Assembly (NCBI GenBank): GCA_035560555.1
Contig: DATMZF010000058.1
Span: 23,252-87,251 of the forward strand
Source: UBA11090 sp035560555
Lineage (GTDB): Bacteria > Spirochaetota > Spirochaetia > Treponematales > Rectinemataceae
Direction of reading: 5' to 3'
Length of the DNA: 64,000 bases
Below are positions 58,168 to 64,000 of the stretch, in pieces; position 1 is the stretch's first letter; each line of letters starts with the position of its first letter. A model generated the notes under the pieces. It did not search any database. It was not told where the DNA came from and was given only the letters and a program-made list of their open reading frames with translations. A program made the translations under genes and the position numbers.

Positions 58168-59058
58168 ATGAAGAGAGTTGTTTTTTATGCATCCTATATC
58201 GCGGCGGCTCTGGCATTCTGTCCGGCGCAAGCCGTTTCCCCGCCTGCCCTGAAACCCACCGCATCGCCAGTCGCCGCGCCCGCTGCCATCGACCTCCTCC
58301 CTGACAAGGTTGCCTACGAGGCCGGGACGTTCTTTCTTCTTGTCGATACGGGCCATGGGACGAAACCGGTCCTAAAGCCCTCCGGTTTCGATTCGGGCAC
58401 TTCGGGGACGACCGCCTCATCGGAAAAAGCATTGAGGATCGAGGCGCTCGCCGTACTCCCCTCCGCGATCGGCGCCGGGCAAACCGGCCTTCAGGCGCTT
58501 TCCGACACGATGCGCGTTGTGTCGCGGATACTGAACTCCGTCCACACGATGGAGGGCATCGAATACTGGTCGGCGAGCAGGCGGGTCATGCGGACGCTCT
58601 ATGCCGAGGCGTACAGGATAGACTCGCCATCCAAACGCTCGAAGTTGCCCGATCCCCTCGCGCCTTCTTCGTCATCAGGAGATTCCCAGCTTTTCTACGC
58701 GTACTTGCGCGACCTCACCTTCGGCGGCAACGTCATGAAGTACGAAGTCCATGTCGGGGCCGGTTTCATAACCATGACGAACGAGAATGTCTCGACGGTG
58801 AAGTACTACCTGCTTCCGCTCGCCTCACCGGGAAACATGAAGAGCGGCATTCTCATCGTGCCCTGCTCGGATGGGCTTCTCGTGCATTTCCTGTCGACGA
58901 TAGACGCGAGTGACATGCTGGAAAAGAGGGTGCTGGAATCGGCGGGCAACAAGGCCTTGGCTGTTCTGGGATGGTTCGCAAAAGAGACGGCGGCAGCCGG
59001 GCTCACGCGGAAACCCGAGCTGCCGAAGAATATCGAAGAAGTGAAAAGAATCAACTAG
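58168..59058 (+). CDS. Secreted hypothetical protein
   Basis: Unrecognised 296-aa product with a signal peptide (about 1-22) and a Pro/Ala/Ser-rich stretch. A folded domain follows (about 95-290) with YWSASRRVMRTLYAEAYRID, FYAYLRDLTFGGNVMKYEVHVG and GILIVPCSDGLLVHFLSTIDA. It is encoded 9 nt after the preceding secreted gene and is convergent with the NifU-like gene. No catalytic pattern is visible. Confidence 0.65.
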   Translation: MKRVVFYASYIAAALAFCPAQAVSPPALKPTASPVAAPAAIDLLPDKVAYEAGTFFLLVDTGHGTKPVLKPSGFDSGTSGTTASSEKALRIEALAVLPSAIGAGQTGLQALSDTMRVVSRILNSVHTMEGIEYWSASRRVMRTLYAEAYRIDSPSKRSKLPDPLAPSSSSGDSQLFYAYLRDLTFGGNVMKYEVHVGAGFITMTNENVSTVKYYLLPLASPGNMKSGILIVPCSDGLLVHFLSTIDASDMLEKRVLESAGNKALAVLGWFAKETAAAGLTRKPELPKNIEEVKRIN

Positions 59059-59073
59059 AAAAGGCATCGAGCC

Positions 59074-59298
59074 CTAGGCTTGCTGGACTTCCTTCACTTC
59101 GGGCACTACCTTTTTGAGATAGGCTTCGACGCCCTGCTTGAGGGTCATGAGGGCGTAGGGGCAGGAACCGCAGGAGCCGGTGAGCTTGACCTTGACAATT
59201 CCGTCATCGCTGACGGACACGAGTTCGATATCGCCGCCATCGGCCTGGAGCGAGGGGCGGACATCCTGTATCGCTGCGGTTACACGTTCATTCAACAT
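59074..59298 (-). CDS. NifU-like iron-sulfur scaffold domain protein
   Basis: The 74-aa product is a NifU C-terminal domain: RPSLQADGGDIELVSV, then KLTGSCGSCPYALMTLKQGVE with the two cluster cysteines in CGSCP. Such single-domain proteins carry and transfer [4Fe-4S] clusters, which would serve the many Fe-S proteins seen nearby in this genome. AAGGAG lies 9 nt before the ATG. It is divergent from parA and alone on this strand. Confidence 0.93.
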   Translation of the reverse strand: MLNERVTAAIQDVRPSLQADGGDIELVSVSDDGIVKVKLTGSCGSCPYALMTLKQGVEAYLKKVVPEVKEVQQA

Positions 59299-59462
59299 TG
59301 GAATTCTCCTTGTACGGGAGATAATCTAGCGATTTGCCGTATCCATGGTCAAGCTTCGACAGGTCGCGGCGCCAAAAGCGTCATGCTCCTTGTCCGCGAT
59401 TCTCTAGCGGTTGTCCGCCGATATGTGATACACTGCAACACAAAATGATGGAAGGGATGTGG

Positions 59463-60218
59463 ATGGCACGCATCATAGTCTTTGTGAACCAAAAAGGCGG
59501 GGTAGGCAAGACCACGAGCGCGATCAATATCGGCGCCGCTCTCGCCCTGCTCGGCAAAAAAACCTTGCTCATAGATTTCGATCCGCAGGGCAATTTAACC
59601 TCCGGTGTCGGGGGCCCGTCGGGGGCAATGGGCGTCTATCAGGTAATTTCCGGCTTGAGGGAGCTGAGACAGGTCATCGTGGGCACCAAGGTTCCCAACC
59701 TTTTCCTCGCGCCTTCCTCCATCGATCTTTCGGGAGCGACCGTCGAGCTCGTCGACAAGGAAGACAGGAATGAATATCTCAAACGCGCCCTCGCCACGGT
59801 CTCGGCGGACTATGATTTCATCCTCGTCGACTGCCCCCCTTCCCTCGGCATCCTGACGCTCAACGGTCTCAACGCCGCGACGGAAGTGATCATCCCGCTG
59901 CAGTGCGAGTATTTCGCCCTCGAGGGGCTTTCCCTCATCCTGCAGACCATCGGGCTCGTCCAGAAGAGCATGAATCCTTCGCTCAAGATATGCGGCATCC
60001 TTCTCACCATGTTCGACGGACGAACGAAACTATCGCAGGATGTCGTGCGCCAAGTCACCGAATATTTCAGGGACAGGGTCTTCAAGACGATAGTCCCCAG
60101 AAACGTCAGGCTATCGGAAGCCCCTTCACACGGTCTGCCCGTGATGTTCTACGACCCGACCTGCATCGGCGCGAGAAGCTACGAAGCCGTTGCCGAGGAG
60201 CTGATCCATCGTGTCTAA
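59463..60218 (+). CDS. parA: Chromosome-partitioning ATPase ParA (Soj)
   Basis: Deviant Walker ATPase that moves or positions the ParB-parS complex. The 251-aa product has KGGVGKTTSAIN as P-loop (residues 10-21), LLIDFDPQGNLTSG as the second motif and ILVDCPPSLGIL as Walker B. ATG 59463 follows AAGGG at 6 nt; other in-frame ATGs upstream (59446, 59449, 59458) lack a good site. The stop overlaps parB by 8 nt. The set parA-parB with no dnaA nearby is unusual compared with the common oriC-adjacent layout, but no oriC was found here. Confidence 0.95.
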   Translation: MARIIVFVNQKGGVGKTTSAINIGAALALLGKKTLLIDFDPQGNLTSGVGGPSGAMGVYQVISGLRELRQVIVGTKVPNLFLAPSSIDLSGATVELVDKEDRNEYLKRALATVSADYDFILVDCPPSLGILTLNGLNAATEVIIPLQCEYFALEGLSLILQTIGLVQKSMNPSLKICGILLTMFDGRTKLSQDVVRQVTEYFRDRVFKTIVPRNVRLSEAPSHGLPVMFYDPTCIGARSYEAVAEELIHRV

Positions 60219-61122
60219 ATTCGGTTTGGGCAAAGGGCTCGGCGCCCTCATCCCCGAGCACCAGCAGTATTACGATGCCGCCAAGAATCCAGGCGATATA
60301 GGCGACAGCATCACCATCGTCCCCCTTTCTCACCTGAAGCCAAACCCGGAACAGCCGCGCAAGACTTTCCCGGAGGGTTCAATCGAGGAATTGGCGGACT
60401 CCATACGAAAACACGGTCTTCTCCAGCCCATCATCGCCGAATCGGCGGGTGACGGCGAATTCGTCATCATAGCGGGTGAGCGAAGATTCCGCGCCGCGAG
60501 CAGGGCGGGCTTAACCGAAGTCCCCGTCATCGTTCGGTCGGTTTCCTCCGAAAAACGCCTTCAACTTTCTCTCATAGAGAACATCCAGCGCGAGGACCTC
60601 AACCCAATGGAAGAGGCGAAAGCCTACAGTGGCCTCATGGAGCTCACCGGATATACGCAGGAACAGGTGGCCGAGGCCGTGGGGAAAAATCGCAGCACCG
60701 TCGCCAACGCGCTCCGCATGCTTCGTCTCTCCGACGCCATGCAGACCGCCGTGCGCGACGGCACCATCTCCGCGGGCCACGCTCGCAGCCTCCTCGCCGT
60801 ATCCGATGAGAGGAAGCGCGAGGCCTTGTTCGCGCGCGTCGTCGCCGAGGGGCTCTCGGTCCGCCAGGTCGAGATGGCCGTCCAGGAACTGAGCGGCTAC
60901 GGCGGGGGCAAGAAGGCCGGCAAGGGGCGCAAGTCACAGAAAGGCGCCTCAGCGGACGACGCCTTGGAGCCGGACCTGCGCGCCATCTGCGAACAGCTCA
61001 TCGGGCTTTTTGGCACGAAGGTGGAAATCCGCGGCGACATGAAGAGCGGCTCCATAACGATCGACTACTATTCGCAGGACGACCTGCAGCGAATCTTGGA
61101 CCTCGTCGGGGAAGGCACATGA
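60211..61122 (+). CDS. parB: Chromosome-partitioning protein ParB (Spo0J)
   Basis: CTP-dependent DNA clamp that loads at parS. The 303-aa product has the N-terminal ParA-contact region (FGLGKGLGALIPE), LKPNPEQPRKTF, the CTP-binding motif GERRFRA, the IENIQREDLNPMEEA block, a helix-turn-helix (TQEQVAEAVGKNRSTVANALRMLRL) and a C-terminal dimerisation region after a Lys/Gly linker (about 228-245). Start GTG 60211 overlaps the parA stop. No parS close to consensus was seen near the gene. Its last bases overlap the next gene as ATGA. Confidence 0.96.
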   Translation: MSKFGLGKGLGALIPEHQQYYDAAKNPGDIGDSITIVPLSHLKPNPEQPRKTFPEGSIEELADSIRKHGLLQPIIAESAGDGEFVIIAGERRFRAASRAGLTEVPVIVRSVSSEKRLQLSLIENIQREDLNPMEEAKAYSGLMELTGYTQEQVAEAVGKNRSTVANALRMLRLSDAMQTAVRDGTISAGHARSLLAVSDERKREALFARVVAEGLSVRQVEMAVQELSGYGGGKKAGKGRKSQKGASADDALEPDLRAICEQLIGLFGTKVEIRGDMKSGSITIDYYSQDDLQRILDLVGEGT

Positions 61123-61832
61123 AGGTGGCGGCGAAGCTGTTCGCGGTTTTGCTCTCCTTCGCTGCCTCGGTCGCGGCGGCCGCGCCCCCTGCCTCCGCCC
61201 AAGCTCAGAACATTCTGGAGTACAAGGGTTGGAAGGTGCGGTGGGGCGTGGCCGCCGCCCCGGACAAGCTGGCTTCTCTCGTCGGAAAAGCCGAGGCCTT
61301 CGCCGTGGACGTGGTCAAGTTCAAGGACGAAGCCACGGGCGAGAACCGATTGCTGGGCAGCGGGGAAGCTCATGGCATGTATCCAGTTCCCCTTGAAGCC
61401 GCCGTCGCCGCCGTGCTCAACTACAAAAACCTGAAGGCCATATCGCCGCGCGTGCGGGAAGTGCGCGTCTACGAAAACGGTCCTCCTCTCTGGAAGGTCT
61501 ACGAAGATATCGGCGTGGACTTTCTGGGCATATCGGTCGGCTACAAGCTGGACGCCGAGACCTACCGCGACGACCTTACCGACGGCGTCGTCGCGGTGCG
61601 CGGCCGCATGCTGAAAAGCCACGACGGCAAGCTTTACGAGGCCGATTCCTCATGGTATTTCACCCGCCTTTCGGTGGGCGGCGTCGAGTACACCTATATG
61701 CGCACGTACTCCACATCCGGCCTGCGCGAGCCGGGCGCGGGCATCGCGAGCATCCTCAAGCTCTTCACGGCGGGCGATTTACGCGATCAGGTGGCCGCCG
61801 TCGCGAAGGCAGCGGCGGCTTCCAAACTATAG
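61119..61832 (+). CDS. Secreted hypothetical protein, in the par operon
   Basis: Unrecognised 237-aa product with a signal peptide (about 1-28, ending ASAQ). The rest is a single alpha/beta domain starting NILEYKGWKVRWG and ending in a helical tail. Blocks include SGEAHGMYPVPLEAAVAAVLN and EDIGVDFLGISVGYKLDAETYRDD, perhaps a START-like lipid-binding fold. The start overlaps the parB stop by 4 nt. Coupling of an exported protein to ParAB is uncommon. It precedes the EAL-domain gene by 7 nt. Confidence 0.65.
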   Translation: MKVAAKLFAVLLSFAASVAAAAPPASAQAQNILEYKGWKVRWGVAAAPDKLASLVGKAEAFAVDVVKFKDEATGENRLLGSGEAHGMYPVPLEAAVAAVLNYKNLKAISPRVREVRVYENGPPLWKVYEDIGVDFLGISVGYKLDAETYRDDLTDGVVAVRGRMLKSHDGKLYEADSSWYFTRLSVGGVEYTYMRTYSTSGLREPGAGIASILKLFTAGDLRDQVAAVAKAAAASKL

Positions 61833-61839
61833 GAGCGGC

Positions 61840-63729
61840 ATGAAACGATCGGATTCCGGAGGATCGGGACCTTTTCTTGCTAATCAACGACACGAAGGGT
61901 CATCCTGGCAATCCGCCATCGACAATAAATTCGATCAGTACAGACGCCACTTCCTGAGCGCTTCCTTTCTCGTCGGACTGCAGCTGCCCGCCCTGATCGC
62001 CATCCTTTCCTGGAAAAACAGGGAGTTCAACAATTTCCTGCCCTTAATGATCGTCGAAGTCGTGCTTCTGGTGGGATTTACTATATCCAGGCGTCTTTCC
62101 CGCCGCAGCACGGAAATTTTCATGACCGTTTTCCTGACAGTCTACCCTCTGGCCTACGCGTGGGGCGCCTTCGCCCCGGGCAATCACCAGACTTATGTGG
62201 TCATCCTGCTCTGTATGCCTCCCATTTTCGACAGCCTCGCGCCGCCTCGCTATTACTGGCACTTTTTCGCCTATGCCACGACTGTCGTCGCGGCCACGTT
62301 GCTGTCCTTCCTTATTGGTTATCCATCGCACTGGATCGCTGATTTCAACGTCGCCGTGATTCTGATGTTGCACAGCGCTTTTCTCTTGCTCTGGGCGCTC
62401 CGGTATGTCACCAAGCGTCAAATGGGAAAGTATATTGTCGAGCTGGCCGACAATATCGTAAGGGACAAAGCGACGGGCCTGCCCACCATCGTCGCCTTCA
62501 GGGACTCCTTCATCAAAGGACAGAGCCTCTTCGTCAGCCTCATCGCCATAGGCAATTTTCATGAGCTGTCGGCGCTTTTCGGCTATTCGATTTCGACCGA
62601 CATCCTCAGCGTCGTCGCCTCCAGGCTCATGGAGTGCCAGCCCAAGCTCCACGGAACCGCGTTCCGTCTGAGGGGACACGATTTCGGCTTTATCCGCCCG
62701 ATCGCGGAGGGAGAGAAGGCTCAGGACATCGTGGACGCGCTGGGGCGCTGCATGCGAGGTCCCCTGCAGTTCCAGGGCAAGACCATAGAGCTTAGCTACC
62801 GGATGGGCTACACGGTCGTCGACGATGGGAACGCCGAGAAATCGCTAGACGAGGCCGAGGACGCCCTCGAGATGGCGGAGCGGAACGGATTGGACGTCGC
62901 GCGGTATTCCGGATCGTGGCAGCAGGTGTCCGAGGCCGAGATAGCGATCGCCGATCTCATGACCTTGTCGCGCAATATTTCCGAAAAGACGCTGGAGGTG
63001 TTCTATCAGCCCGTGATCGCGCTCGCCTCCGGGAAACCCGCCTGGAATGAAGCCCTCGTCAGGTTTAGGGGGGAGGGCGAATACTACGAGGATCCTTCGC
63101 GCTTCATGTCTCTCGCCTCAACGACGGGCCACTGGGCCGCGATCGAAGACTTCATGTTCGAAAGAAGCGTCCGGCGGGCTTGCGGGACAGGCGGTCCCGT
63201 TTCCCTGAACATCGCTCTCAGGGACCTCGACAGGGAAGAATTCCGCGAGGCCATCGAAGGCGGGGCGCGCCGAGCCAGCGGAAACGGCTCGGCCATTATT
63301 CTGGAAATCCTGGAAGGGGATTTCGGTTCCATGGACGACAAGCGCCTGGAAGCCTTGAAAACGCTCAGAAAAGCGGGCTGCCTGATAGCCATCGATGATT
63401 TCGGGACCGGCTATTCTAACTATTCCCGTCTCATCAACATGCCGGTCGATATCATAAAGTTCGATAAGTCTATGATATACAGCGCCCTCAATAGCGCGGC
63501 GGAAGAAGCGCTCGTCAGGAGTCTCGTGATCTTCTGCCGCGACATCGGCGCTCTCACGGTGGCCGAAGGTGTGGAGACGAAAGAGTCGGCCGATTTCGTC
63601 CTGGCCATGGGCTTCGATTTCGGGCAGGGCTATTTCTGGTCCCGTCCCGTTTCCGAGCCTAAAGCCGAGATAGCCGAAAGGATGTTTCTGCTAACCTCGC
63701 GGCTTCCGCGTTTCGATAGGGATGTATGA
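61840..63729 (+). CDS. Membrane c-di-GMP phosphodiesterase with degenerate GGDEF and EAL domains
   Basis: The 629-aa product has six predicted transmembrane helices (about 40-190), a GGDEF domain with the signature changed to RGHDF (so no cyclase activity is expected) and a C-terminal EAL domain (about 380-620). The EAL catalytic residues are kept: NEALVRF, SLNIA, LEILEG, DDFGTGYSN, IIKFDKSM, VAEGVET and QGYFWSRP. The enzyme is therefore likely an active phosphodiesterase. It is last in the parA-parB transcript. The degenerate GGDEF may bind GTP as an allosteric signal. Confidence 0.92.
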   Translation: MKRSDSGGSGPFLANQRHEGSSWQSAIDNKFDQYRRHFLSASFLVGLQLPALIAILSWKNREFNNFLPLMIVEVVLLVGFTISRRLSRRSTEIFMTVFLTVYPLAYAWGAFAPGNHQTYVVILLCMPPIFDSLAPPRYYWHFFAYATTVVAATLLSFLIGYPSHWIADFNVAVILMLHSAFLLLWALRYVTKRQMGKYIVELADNIVRDKATGLPTIVAFRDSFIKGQSLFVSLIAIGNFHELSALFGYSISTDILSVVASRLMECQPKLHGTAFRLRGHDFGFIRPIAEGEKAQDIVDALGRCMRGPLQFQGKTIELSYRMGYTVVDDGNAEKSLDEAEDALEMAERNGLDVARYSGSWQQVSEAEIAIADLMTLSRNISEKTLEVFYQPVIALASGKPAWNEALVRFRGEGEYYEDPSRFMSLASTTGHWAAIEDFMFERSVRRACGTGGPVSLNIALRDLDREEFREAIEGGARRASGNGSAIILEILEGDFGSMDDKRLEALKTLRKAGCLIAIDDFGTGYSNYSRLINMPVDIIKFDKSMIYSALNSAAEEALVRSLVIFCRDIGALTVAEGVETKESADFVLAMGFDFGQGYFWSRPVSEPKAEIAERMFLLTSRLPRFDRDV

Positions 63730-64000
63730 ATTTCATGGCTAGGTGGACGCTGTCGTCACGATATCTGATCATTAAAGCATAGCCCGCGCTGTCGCCGCGC
63801 GTTTTTTCGAGCGAATAACGATGACGAGACTTTACCGGGGCTAAAAAGCATATTATTCTGTTTTCATTGGACTTGACTAAGAATTTAATAATCTGCTTTC
63901 CGTTTCAACAATTCTTCTGCTGAAGTGAAAAGGGTGAGTCACAGGACGCAGAGTCTCTACATACACAAGGGGGATATAAGTGTGGCATAATTGTTTATAC
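63730..64000 (+). other. 271-bp end of window with no clear gene
   Basis: AT-richer DNA than its surroundings after the EAL gene. The sequence CGCGTTTTTT near 63800 could be part of a terminator. At the very end a GTG at 63980 is preceded by AAGGGGG, so a new gene may start there, with seven codons visible. Nothing else is supported. Confidence 0.3.

Noticed and set aside
59300..61120. Replication origin near parA-parB
   Set aside because: No dnaA, DnaA-box cluster or AT-rich unwinding region was seen.

Overview
The window is 64 kb of GC-rich chromosomal DNA, densely coding on both strands. It looks like a free-living spirochaete. The evidence is inferential: a tRNA-Ser, small SRP RNA, dnaX, ebfC, recR block; an lptC-lptA-lptB block; many secreted and lipoprotein genes with spirochaete-like signal sequences; a long divergent PRPP synthetase; and a DRTGG, RsbW-like, [FeFe]-hydrogenase-like block. 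No phage, transposase, CRISPR array, rRNA or replication origin was seen.

Layout. 0-19 kb is housekeeping: a cut carboxylesterase lipoprotein, a DNA glycosylase, a diguanylate cyclase, a nitroreductase, ferritin, thrC-thrB, a YgiD-like dioxygenase, rsmG, pyrG, lptCAB, tatD, dus, a solute-binding lipoprotein, a radical SAM protein and acylphosphatase. 17.5-28.7 kb is the most distinctive block: a Crp/Fnr-type regulator, a small peptide gene with a RiPP-leader-like tail, a secreted barrel-like protein, four paralogous lipoproteins (SbsA-like Ig domain plus DUF3494 'ice-binding' domain), a csbD-ytxH-DUF948-like-katA stress operon, and an LPD29-domain protein. Five copies of a Crp/Fnr-style palindrome (consensus TGTGYG-N4-CGCACAGAC) lie there. 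Each is centred 29.5 bp (one 30.5 bp) upstream of a -10-like hexamer, and each drives one of these transcription units, two pairs being divergent. I read this as a local regulon, probably run by the adjacent regulator.

28.8-40 kb holds an atypical SDR enzyme, an AraC-GyrI regulator, an MtfA-type peptidase, a tRNA cluster with four serine isoacceptors and one tRNA-Arg(GCG), SRP RNA, dnaX-ebfC-recR, the DRTGG/anti-sigma/hydrogenase-like module, a glycoside hydrolase and a haemolysin III family protein. 40-48 kb (minus strand) holds a LiaF-like protein, a UMP-kinase-like protein, a HAD phosphatase, a RocB-like peptidase, a 3 x 54 bp palindromic tandem repeat and two paralogous acyl-CoA synthetases. 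48.6-53.7 kb is an exported cluster: gamma-glutamyltransferase flanked by two aspartoacylase-like hydrolases and two small secreted or unknown proteins. 53.7-64 kb has PRPP synthetase, a HAD phosphatase, a Na/Pi cotransporter, secreted proteins, a NifU-type scaffold, parA-parB, and a membrane EAL phosphodiesterase in the par operon.

Several genes without a Shine-Dalgarno (SD) sequence have a -10-like hexamer exactly 6 nt before the start codon, which predicts leaderless mRNAs. All database-style names come from motif recognition by eye; no search was run.
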